DNA of 7,126 bases from NCBI GenBank assembly GCA_031288575.1, contig JAITRD010000171.1:1-7126 (forward strand). The letters are read 5' to 3'. The notes under the pieces were generated by a model that made no database searches, had not been told where the DNA came from, and saw nothing but the letters and a program-made list of their open reading frames with translations. The translations under genes and the position numbers were made by a program. Source of the DNA: Treponema sp. GTDB lineage: Bacteria > Spirochaetota > Spirochaetia > Treponematales > Breznakiellaceae. Of the stretch, positions 1 through 5,704 are shown one piece after another; the first letter of the stretch is position 1, and every line of letters starts with the position of its first letter.

Positions 1-2075
1 CCGAGCTTCATCCCGGTAACCCCCCGGGAGGAACGGCCCATGGGCCGGATCTGGTCCTCGTGGGTCCGCAGGGCCTGGCCCTTCCGGGAAATAAGGACCA
101 CCTCGTCCCGGCCTCCGGTGAGGAGGGCGCTCACCAGGCGGTCCCCTTCGTCCAGATAAATGGCAATGATCCCCCGGGTTTTGGCGTTGGCGAATTCGCT
201 GGTTTTCACCTTCTTTACCACCCCCCGGGCGGTGCCCATAAAGAGATACCGGTCGTCGGTAAAATCCTTGAGGGATACGACGGCGGTGATGTCCTCGTTG
301 GGGGAAACCGTCAGGAGGCTTTTGATATGGGAACCCTTGCTGGTCCGGCTGCCCTCGGGGATTTCGTGGACCTTCATCCAATAGGCTTTTCCCGCGCTGG
401 TAATAAAAACAATATATTCGTGGGTGGAGGCAACGAAGATCTGCTCCACAAAATCGTCTTCCGTCAGTTTGGCGCTGACCATGCCCTTGCCGCCCCGGCC
501 CTGGTTTTTATAGGCCGACACCGGAACCCGTTTGACATAACCCAGGTTGGAAATGAGGATCATCATCTCCTCTTTTTTAATGAGGTCCTCAATATTGATG
601 TTTTCCACTTCTCCGGCCACAATCTCGGTACGCCGTTTGTCCCCATAGCGGCCGGCAATGCTTCTGATTTCATCCTTGATAAGCCCCAGGAGTTTCGCTT
701 CGTCCTCCAAAAGGGACTTAAAATAGGCGATTTGGACCTTGAGTTCCTCCAGCTCCTGCTGGAGTTTCTCCACCTCCAGGCTGGTGAGCCGCCCGAGCTG
801 CATCTTAACGATGGCGTCGGCCTGGGCTTCGGAAAGGAGGAACCGTTCCCGCAGTTTGGTTTCCGCGGTGTGAACGTCCCGGGAAGCCCTGATAATGGCC
901 ACCACCTCGTCGATATTGGCCAGGGCGATCACCAGGCCTTCCAGAATATGGGCCCGTTCCTCGGCCTTGCGAAGATCGTACCGGATCCGGCGGGTAACCA
1001 CCTCCACCCGGTGTTCCACAAAGTAGCGGATCAGTTCCTTCAGGCTGAGGCATTGGGGCTTGCCCTTTACCAGGGCCAGGTTGATGATGCCGAAGGTGGA
1101 TTGCAGGCTGGTGTTGGAAAAAAGCTGGTTCAACACCACCTTGAGGATGGCCCCCCTTTTAAGCTCAATAACCACCCGGATCCCCTCCCGGTCGGATTCG
1201 TCGTTGCAGGAGGCGATGCCGTCGATTACCTTGTCCCGGACCAGGGCGCCGATCCGTTCCAAAAGGAGGCGTTTATTCACATTGTAGGGGATCTCGGTAA
1301 AAACAATGAGTTCCTTGCCGGATTTGGCGGTTTCCACCACAAAACGGCCCCGGACCAGGATCTTCCCCCGGCCGGTCCGGTAGGCCTCCCGAATGCCCCG
1401 GCGGCCGAAGATGATCCCCCCGGTGGGAAAATCCGGGCCGGTTATATATTTGGCAAGTTCATCAATGGTAATATCCGGCTTGTCGATATAGGCGCAGAGG
1501 GCGTCGCAAACCTCGATAAGGTTGTGGGGGGCCATATTGGTGGCCATCCCCACGGCAATGCCGCTGGAACCGTTGATCAGGAGGTTGGGCACCGCCGCGG
1601 GGAGGACCGCAGGCTCCAACAGGGATTCGTCGTAGTTGGGGACGAAATCCACGGTTTCCTTGCCCATGTCCTGAAGCATTTCCTCCCCGATCCGGGAAAG
1701 CCTTGCCTCGGTGTACCGGGACGCCGCCGGGGGGTCCCCGTCCAGGGAGCCGAAGTTGCCCTGGCCCTGAACCAGGGGGTAACGGAGGGAAAAGTCCTGG
1801 GCCATGCGGGCCAGGGCGTCGTAGAGGGAGGCGTCCCCGTGGGGGTGGTACTTCCCCATGGCGTCCCCGGTGATCCGGGCGCTTTTTTTGGTAGCCGCGT
1901 TGGGCCGCAGCCCAAGCTCGTCCATGGAATAGAGCAGCCGCCTATGGACCGGCTTGAGGCCGTCCCGCACATCCGGCAGGGCCCGGGCCACAATGACCGA
2001 CATGGCATAGGTAAGATAATCGTTTTTTACTTCATCTTCTATTGCGACGGGAATTATTTTTCCGGTTTCTGCCAC
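1..2075 (-). CDS. gyrA: DNA gyrase subunit A, N-terminal 691 residues (3' end outside window)
   Basis: This is the breakage-reunion subunit of the type II topoisomerase that, with GyrB and ATP, introduces negative supercoils. The minus frame is open from a GTG at 2075-2073 to the window edge. The N terminus carries the typical YAMSVIVARALPDVRDGLKP stretch (23-42), then HPHGD (77-81), the catalytic tyrosine in ASRYTEARL (Tyr121; Tyr122 in E. coli) and INGSSGIAVGMATN further on. A GyrA box, QGRGGKG, lies at 525-531 and argues for gyrase A rather than ParC. GyrA is usually 800-850 residues, so roughly the last 120-150 are missing. The GTG start is supported by AGAGGA five bases upstream; no ATG lies in frame between it and the upstream stops. 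Codon use is GC-rich, with no TTA, CTA or TCA across nearly the whole stretch. The residue aligned with E. coli Ser83 is alanine. Confidence 0.97.
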   Translation of the reverse strand, partial: MAETGKIIPVAIEDEVKNDYLTYAMSVIVARALPDVRDGLKPVHRRLLYSMDELGLRPNAATKKSARITGDAMGKYHPHGDASLYDALARMAQDFSLRYPLVQGQGNFGSLDGDPPAASRYTEARLSRIGEEMLQDMGKETVDFVPNYDESLLEPAVLPAAVPNLLINGSSGIAVGMATNMAPHNLIEVCDALCAYIDKPDITIDELAKYITGPDFPTGGIIFGRRGIREAYRTGRGKILVRGRFVVETAKSGKELIVFTEIPYNVNKRLLLERIGALVRDKVIDGIASCNDESDREGIRVVIELKRGAILKVVLNQLFSNTSLQSTFGIINLALVKGKPQCLSLKELIRYFVEHRVEVVTRRIRYDLRKAEERAHILEGLVIALANIDEVVAIIRASRDVHTAETKLRERFLLSEAQADAIVKMQLGRLTSLEVEKLQQELEELKVQIAYFKSLLEDEAKLLGLIKDEIRSIAGRYGDKRRTEIVAGEVENINIEDLIKKEEMMILISNLGYVKRVPVSAYKNQGRGGKGMVSAKLTEDDFVEQIFVASTHEYIVFITSAGKAYWMKVHEIPEGSRTSKGSHIKSLLTVSPNEDITAVVSLKDFTDDRYLFMGTARGVVKKVKTSEFANAKTRGIIAIYLDEGDRLVSALLTGGRDEVVLISRKGQALRTHEDQIRPMGRSSRGVTGMKL

Positions 2076-2114
2076 AAATTTCCTCTTGTATCCAAATTTT
2101 TTTGATCTTCTATT

Positions 2115-2143
2115 ATTTTATCAAAAAACGCCGGGGGAGACAA
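2115..2143 (-). promoter_or_regulatory. candidate sigma-70-type promoter for gyrA
   Basis: On the minus strand TTGTCT (2143-2138, four of six matches to TTGACA) is followed after exactly 17 bases by TAAAAT (2120-2115, five of six matches to TATAAT). Transcription would start near 2108 and give a leader of about 33 bases before the gyrA GTG. The -35 hexamer lies in the loop of the terminator hairpin at 2123-2149, so the two signals share DNA. This is a sequence match only. The surrounding A/T run makes chance -10 matches common, so confidence is moderate. Confidence 0.45.
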
Positions 2144-2252
2144 CCCGGCAGGCTAGGGCGAAGGCATTTACTTTGAAAATCGGGCCGTAAAGGCCGGGCC
2201 CTTGAGCTAAACTTGTAGCGGAGGCGGGTTCTACAAGCGTTTTTTCCGGCAT
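2121..2252 (-). CDS. possible 43-residue small protein or leader peptide, unknown function
   Basis: An ATG at 2252-2250 opens 43 codons ending in TGA at 2123-2121. The start is preceded by AGGAG (2265-2261) eight bases upstream, a better ribosome site than recF has. The peptide begins MPEKTLVEPASATS and ends RVVSPGVF. It has no clear transmembrane segment or motif that I recognise. Against it being a real gene: its last codons run through the terminator hairpin, its stop sits at the end of the U-tract, and it uses TTA and CTA codons that gyrA avoids. It also covers the hairpin at 2212-2237, so non-coding structured DNA with a chance reading frame is equally possible. If translated, ribosomes reaching the stop would cover the terminator, which would fit a leader peptide, but that is speculation. 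Confidence 0.25.
   Translation of the reverse strand: MPEKTLVEPASATSLAQGPGLYGPIFKVNAFALACRVVSPGVF
2123..2149 (-). terminator. Rho-independent terminator upstream of gyrA
   Basis: The minus strand shows GCCGGG (2149-2144), an 8-base loop (2143-2136), CCCGGC (2135-2130), then a G and six T residues (2128-2123). A six-pair all-GC stem with a U-tract is the classic intrinsic terminator. It would end transcription coming from the upstream dnaN-recF-lipoprotein genes before gyrA, which would then need its own promoter. Confidence 0.72.
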
Positions 2253-2310
2253 TTTTCCCTCTCCTGCGGGAATTACACAGAATTTTGTGGGTCAAGTTTA
2301 GGCCCTTGAG
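2197..2310. repeat. short mixed repeats in the spacer before gyrA
   Basis: GGCCCTTGAG occurs as a direct repeat at 2197-2206 and 2301-2310. Next to these copies, CTAAACTTG (2207-2215) and its reverse complement CAAGTTTAG (2293-2301) form a 9-bp inverted repeat about 77 bases apart. Between them are the hairpin at 2212-2237 and an imperfect 14-bp palindrome at 2276-2289 (CACAGAATTTTGTG). The cluster suggests a repeat element or regulatory region; no function can be assigned from one copy. Confidence 0.4.
2212..2237 (+). repeat. 7-bp inverted repeat, hairpin followed by T-run on the plus strand
   Basis: CTTGTAG (2212-2218) and CTACAAG (2231-2237) are perfect inverted repeats around a 12-base loop. 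CG and a run of T residues (2240-2245) follow on the plus strand, so the shape is that of a weak intrinsic terminator for plus-strand transcription. No plus-strand gene is visible upstream. It may instead be part of a dispersed intergenic repeat. Confidence 0.5.
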
Positions 2311-2335
2311 GGGGGAAGGGGTTTTTTGAGGAATT

Positions 2336-3205
2336 TCACCAGCCGGCGCAGTCCAGGGCAAGAGAACCGGCTATAAATACCGAGAAACCGTTATATGCAC
2401 AGTAATCCAGGATCTGTTTTCGTAAATCGGCGTCCCCCTTTAGATATTCGGTGATGGAAACATCCAGACCTGCGGCCTTACAGAGGCTCAGGTAGGACTG
2501 ATAGTACCTGGAAACTTCCGCGTTCTGCCTGCCAAAAACGCCGGTCCGGAGGTCGGGGAGGGTGAAAACATTTTCCTGGTTTACCCCTTTTACGGTCGTA
2601 GCCTTTAGGGCCTTCCGATCCAGGGCTTCCTTCATAAAGATGTCCCCGCCGTTGATAATCAGGGGAAGGCCGTAGTCCTTACCCAAACGCTCCAAAGTAT
2701 CCAGAATACCTTCGTAAATAGCCCCCTGGGGGTAATGGTAATACACATCCGCATTGTCAATGAAAAAACCATCCACCCCCTTTTGGACAAGATCCCCGGC
2801 CAGAACCTGGACGAGGTATTGCCGCCAGGCCGGGGCGGCGATGTCGATCCACCGTTCGTTTTCCCAGCCTTCGTATACTCCCAGAGCCAGGGACTCAAAG
2901 TCGGTATAATAGGGACGGAATTCTTCAAGAGAACCAATGTTGAGATAGGTGTAGACCCGGCTCCCCCATTCATGAAGGAGAGCGATATCCGCACTGTTGT
3001 AGTATTGGGCGTCGATCACGACAATGTCATATCCCTCAAGGCGTTCCAGGTGTTCGGGATCCAGGCCGGTAAAAATGCCGAAAGGGAACGTTCCGGGCCG
3101 GGCTTCATCCGGAGTTTCGGAGGCGGGATTTCCGCCAATACAGGAAAACAAGACGGCTATAAACGAAAGGATACAAAATACTTCTCTAAAAACACCCTTG
3201 ATCAT
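2336..3205 (-). CDS. GH114 / endo-alpha-1,4-polygalactosaminidase-like lipoprotein
   Basis: A 289-residue exported protein. Residues 1-21 form a signal peptide with a hydrophobic core ending in a lipobox-like VLFSC with Cys22, of the relaxed type spirochaetes use, so membrane anchoring is likely. The rest resembles the TIM-barrel family GH114 (TM1410-like): IVVIDAQYY (61-69), VYTYLNIGSLEEFRPYY (84-100), RWIDIA (118-123), GVDGFFIDNADVYY (143-156), LPLIINGGD (180-188) and VNQENVF (208-214). In characterised GH114 enzymes an Asp and a Glu are catalytic; Asp150 or Asp153 and Glu211 are the likely equivalents here. Known members cleave galactosaminogalactan-type or Pel polysaccharides, but many relatives have no known substrate. 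The ATG is the first start after an in-frame TAA; GGAGGG lies 12 bases upstream, a long spacing. It begins 55 bp after recF on the same strand, so it may be co-transcribed with it. Confidence 0.8.
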   Translation of the reverse strand: MIKGVFREVFCILSFIAVLFSCIGGNPASETPDEARPGTFPFGIFTGLDPEHLERLEGYDIVVIDAQYYNSADIALLHEWGSRVYTYLNIGSLEEFRPYYTDFESLALGVYEGWENERWIDIAAPAWRQYLVQVLAGDLVQKGVDGFFIDNADVYYHYPQGAIYEGILDTLERLGKDYGLPLIINGGDIFMKEALDRKALKATTVKGVNQENVFTLPDLRTGVFGRQNAEVSRYYQSYLSLCKAAGLDVSITEYLKGDADLRKQILDYCAYNGFSVFIAGSLALDCAGW

Positions 3206-3260
3206 AGCTGTTTAATTCCCTCCAAACAAGGATCTATATCCGCTAACGGAAAACCAAAGG

Positions 3261-4376
3261 TCATGTTTTTTCCTCAGGGGAAAACATCGCCGATGTTTCG
3301 GGGATCAGGTTCCCCCCCTCTACCCGGTAGATCAGGGTGTCGGGCTTCCGGTACCGCCCGTAGGGTTCTTCGGGAAGGAAGGTATAAAAGGCCTGATCAT
3401 AACCGGGAAGGACTGTCAGGAGCCGCCGTCTTTTTTCGGGATCAAGTTCCAGGAGGACATCGTCCAAGAGGAGAATAGGATTTTTACCGGTGTTTTCGGA
3501 AAACCGCCGGGCCTGGGCTATTCTGAGGAGCAGGGCCAGGAGGCGGCGCTGGCCCGTAGAAGCCTTTGCGGTAAATTCGGTCTTTCCCTGGGTAAAGACA
3601 TACCGGTCCCGGTGGGGGCCGGAAAGGGATACCCCCAGGGAGAGGTCTCCTTCCCGCTTCCGGTGCAGATAGGCCCCTATTTCTTCGGCCTTTTCCCCCT
3701 TCCAGGAGGGAATATACCGGACCCCCATATCCGAAATACCCGAAACTTTTTCGTAAAGGGGGGCAAAGGTCCGGGAAAACTGCCGGGCCGCTTCTTCCCG
3801 TTTTTCCATAAGGGCCAGGCCGTAGGAAACCATCTGGGGGTCCAGGGCATCCAGCATGGCAAAATCTACCGTTTCCGGCCCGGCCTTGAGGATGCTGTTC
3901 CGGGTTTTAAGAACCCTTCGGTACCGCTGCAGGTCCTCCAGATACACCGGATCGTAAAGGCTCTGACTCTGATCAAAAAACCAGCGCTGCCGATCGGGGC
4001 TTCCGGAAACAAATTCCATATCCTCATGGCAAAACACGATACAAGGCGCCACCGAAAGGAGTTCCTTCCGGTCGTCGATCTTTTTCCCGTCCAGGGAAAT
4101 GGTTTTCCGGCCCTTTTCCATTTTAACCAAAACCCTTTCGTAGACCGACCCGGTTATCTTTATGGATACGGAACAATCCTTTTCTCCGGTCCGGGGCAAT
4201 TCCCCGTCCCGAATCCCCCGGAAAGAAGAGGCGTAACAACAAAAATAGAGGGCTTCTAAAAAATTGGTTTTTCCCTGCCCATTTTCCCCAACCAGAAAGA
4301 CATCCCTTCCCCCGGTATCAAGTTCGGTATCGGCAAGGTTACGGAACAGCACAGTCCGCAGGGAACTTATCATCAT
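3261..4376 (-). CDS. recF: DNA replication and repair protein RecF
   Basis: A 371-residue SMC/ABC-type ATPase that binds gapped or stalled-fork DNA and helps RecO and RecR load RecA. Walker A is GENGQGKT (30-37), the ABC signature is STGQRR (273-278) and Walker B is ILLLDDVLLELD (301-312). SGPHRD (252-257) is another typical RecF segment. Length is normal for the family. It starts 23 bp after the dnaN stop on the same strand, the usual dnaN-recF arrangement, and is likely co-transcribed with dnaN. Two adjacent ATGs (4376 and 4373) could start translation; neither has a good Shine-Dalgarno, the upstream bases reading TTATTCCTTCTCCA. Translation may depend on ribosomes arriving from dnaN. The first Met is chosen only because it is the longer form. 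Confidence 0.96.
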   Translation of the reverse strand: MMISSLRTVLFRNLADTELDTGGRDVFLVGENGQGKTNFLEALYFCCYASSFRGIRDGELPRTGEKDCSVSIKITGSVYERVLVKMEKGRKTISLDGKKIDDRKELLSVAPCIVFCHEDMEFVSGSPDRQRWFFDQSQSLYDPVYLEDLQRYRRVLKTRNSILKAGPETVDFAMLDALDPQMVSYGLALMEKREEAARQFSRTFAPLYEKVSGISDMGVRYIPSWKGEKAEEIGAYLHRKREGDLSLGVSLSGPHRDRYVFTQGKTEFTAKASTGQRRLLALLLRIAQARRFSENTGKNPILLLDDVLLELDPEKRRRLLTVLPGYDQAFYTFLPEEPYGRYRKPDTLIYRVEGGNLIPETSAMFSPEEKT

Positions 4377-4399
4377 TGGAGAAGGAATAACCCCAAACC

Positions 4400-5500
4400 C
4401 TAATCAAGCTGCATGGGCATGATGATATGAAAAAAATCCTTCTGGGGAACCGGCATGATGGTAATGGCCCGGTTCGGTTCGGTAAAATGTATGCTGATCT
4501 CTTCATCTTCCATCACCTTAAAGGGTTCCTCAATATACCGGTAATTAAGGGCGATTGAAACTTCCTTGCCTTCATATCTGCAGGGTATTTCTTCCTTAGC
4601 GGCGCCGATATCGCTTTCTTCCGAATAAACCGCCAATATCCCGGAAGAAACGCCCAGGTATATCCGGTGGGATTTTTGTTCCACCAAGAGAGAAACCCGC
4701 CGCAACGCATCAAGCATCTCAATACGGTTCATTGAAAAAGAATAGGACTGATTTTCCGGGATAACCCGGTTATAGTTGGGAAACTGACCCTCAATTAATA
4801 CCGAAGATAAATTATAGGAACCAAAGCGGATAAAAATCGATCTATCGGTAACGGATAGGGAAACCAAACCCTCATCTCCGGCCCTTTTTATGATAATATT
4901 CAGGATCTTTGGAGGAATAATAACCCCGGGAAAATCTTCTACGCCCCTTATATCTTTACTGATATAGGCAAGACGCCGGCCATCGGTACCCACCATGATG
5001 ATCTTATCCCCATTTTTTTCAAAAAACACCCCATTCATAAAATACCGGGTTTCATCGTCGGAGACCGCAAAAATTGTCTGCTGAATCATCTCTTTAAAAT
5101 CCTTAACCGGAATTTCAAAAAAATCCGCGCTGGGCGCCGGAAATTCGGGGAATTTATCGGAAACAATACTCTTAAGCTGGAACCGTATCTTTTTAAGGAC
5201 CGGTTTAATCACGATCTTCATATCACCATCTTGTTCAAATTCCAGCTCGCCTTCGGGAATACTGTTGAGGATCCCAAGAAATTTATCCCCAAAAACCGTA
5301 GTAGCCCCCGATTCAATCACCGTTACCGGAACTTTTGTTTCAAAATTCACCTTAAGATCCGTGGCTTTTATCAAAAGAGCATCCTGATCGGTCTCTATAT
5401 ATATATTTGACAATATAGATATGGCATTTTTTGACGAAATAATCTCTTGGGCTATGGATATTTCCTTAAGCAGTACGCTTCGTTCGCAGGTAAATTTCAT
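4400..5500 (-). CDS. dnaN: DNA polymerase III subunit beta (sliding clamp)
   Basis: A 366-residue clamp that dimerises into a ring around DNA and tethers the replicative polymerase and other partners. It starts MKFTCERSVLLKEI, as clamps commonly do, and contains SDDETRYFMNGVFFE (147-161), TDGRRLA (172-178) and EGQFPNYNRVIP (237-248), which mark the second and third clamp folds. The C terminus, HIIMPMQLD, corresponds to the MPMRL end that lines the partner-binding cleft, with Gln in place of the usual Arg and one extra residue. The length is standard. The ATG has GAGGAG about nine bases upstream, inside the edge of the AT-rich origin tract, and two TATAAT hexamers (5535-5530 and 5527-5522) lie just before it, although no good -35 is visible. 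Confidence 0.97.
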   Translation of the reverse strand: MKFTCERSVLLKEISIAQEIISSKNAISILSNIYIETDQDALLIKATDLKVNFETKVPVTVIESGATTVFGDKFLGILNSIPEGELEFEQDGDMKIVIKPVLKKIRFQLKSIVSDKFPEFPAPSADFFEIPVKDFKEMIQQTIFAVSDDETRYFMNGVFFEKNGDKIIMVGTDGRRLAYISKDIRGVEDFPGVIIPPKILNIIIKRAGDEGLVSLSVTDRSIFIRFGSYNLSSVLIEGQFPNYNRVIPENQSYSFSMNRIEMLDALRRVSLLVEQKSHRIYLGVSSGILAVYSEESDIGAAKEEIPCRYEGKEVSIALNYRYIEEPFKVMEDEEISIHFTEPNRAITIMPVPQKDFFHIIMPMQLD

Positions 5501-5532
5501 ATTTTTAATCTCCTCTTCTTTATTATATTATT

Positions 5533-5577
5533 ATATAATATTAATAGTGATAATAGGGTCTCCTAATAAGTGGAAAA
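5533..5577 (-). promoter_or_regulatory. BUS-like unwinding element: DnaA box, GC cluster, DnaA-trios
   Basis: Read on the minus strand, TTTTCCACT (5577-5569) is followed by TTATTA, the GC cluster GGAGACCC (5563-5556), then CTA TTA TCA CTA TTA ATA TTA. The complementary strand read 3' to 5' gives GAT AAT AGT GAT AAT TAT AAT. This fits the published DnaA-trio pattern 3'-(G/A)A(T/A)-5' at most positions, with breaks at the third and sixth triplets. In the B. subtilis model DnaA loads from the box onto the trio strand and opens the duplex. The AT-rich sequence makes partial matches easy, so this is a pattern match and not proof. Confidence 0.5.
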
Positions 5578-5592
5578 CCTCCTTAATTCCAT

Positions 5593-5622
5593 TCCTGTTA
5601 ATGAATTATGCTATTAACAGGA
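5593..5622. repeat. 10-bp perfect dyad inside the origin region
   Basis: TCCTGTTAAT (5593-5602) and ATTAACAGGA (5613-5622) are perfect inverted repeats around a 10-base loop. No T-run follows on either strand, so it is not a standard intrinsic terminator, although it lies 83-112 bases past the dnaA stop and could shape the end of that transcript. It separates the dnaA-proximal boxes from the unwinding element. A protein-binding dyad is as likely as an RNA hairpin. Confidence 0.55.
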
Positions 5623-5641
5623 GGGGGATAAATCAAAGTTT

Positions 5642-5659
5642 TTATTCACATAATACACA
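5642..5659 (+). promoter_or_regulatory. tandem pair of DnaA boxes
   Basis: TTATTCACA (5642-5650) matches the TTATNCACA consensus fully. It abuts TAATACACA (5651-5659), which has one mismatch. Both are in the plus orientation, opposite to dnaA transcription. Confidence 0.6.
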
Positions 5660-5680
5660 ACCGTCATATTTGTCTACCGT

Positions 5681-5699
5681 TTATACCCATTTATCCACC
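5681..5699 (+). promoter_or_regulatory. second pair of DnaA-box-like 9-mers
   Basis: TTATACCCA (5681-5689) and TTATCCACC (5691-5699) each differ from TTATNCACA at one position. They start ten bases apart, so they face the same side of the helix, and have the same orientation as the pair at 5642-5659. They end five bases before the dnaA stop codon. Confidence 0.5.
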
Positions 5700-5704
5700 C
5701 TTTA

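Larger units (their letters stand above)
5516..5700. other. candidate chromosomal replication origin (oriC) between dnaA and dnaN
   Basis: This spacer has the parts expected of a bacterial origin beside dnaA. Next to the dnaA stop are four 9-mers resembling the DnaA box TTATNCACA. A 10-bp dyad follows, then a box-like TTTTCCACT on the minus strand, a GC cluster, triplets like DnaA-trios, and an AT-rich tract from about 5516 to 5555 that would unwind easily. The box-then-AT-tract order from dnaA towards dnaN is that of the unwinding region of Bacillus subtilis. Origins beside dnaA are common in bacteria, including spirochaetes. No other gene is visible here; the 95-codon plus-strand frame across it is not convincing. 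A GC-skew switch at this point would confirm it. Confidence 0.75.

Noticed and set aside
60..2105. 681-codon plus-strand open frame
   Set aside because: It is the exact antisense of gyrA with the same codon boundaries, is rich in Gly, Pro and His without any recognisable domain, and is explained by codon avoidance in gyrA.
2301..2327. Possible plus-strand terminator CCCTT/AAGGG followed by GTTTTTT
   Set aside because: The stem is only five pairs with a G-rich loop and no plus-strand gene leads into it.
2113..2361. 82-codon minus-strand frame overlapping the end of the GH114-like gene
   Set aside because: It is Arg/Lys-rich, reads through the repeats and the terminator, begins inside the lipoprotein gene and has no clear ribosome site.
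3206..3260. TATAGAT as a -10 for a separate promoter of the GH114-like gene
   Set aside because: No -35 hexamer lies at 16-18 bases; the nearest TTG-type hexamer is about 13 bases away.
2735..3478. 247-codon plus-strand open frame
   Set aside because: It is antisense to the GH114-like gene and the end of recF, shares the lipoprotein's codon phase and has no recognisable motif.
5579..5586. Perfect AAGGAGGT Shine-Dalgarno-like sequence on the minus strand in the origin spacer
   Set aside because: No ATG, GTG or TTG follows at a suitable distance with an open frame, so it is probably chance.
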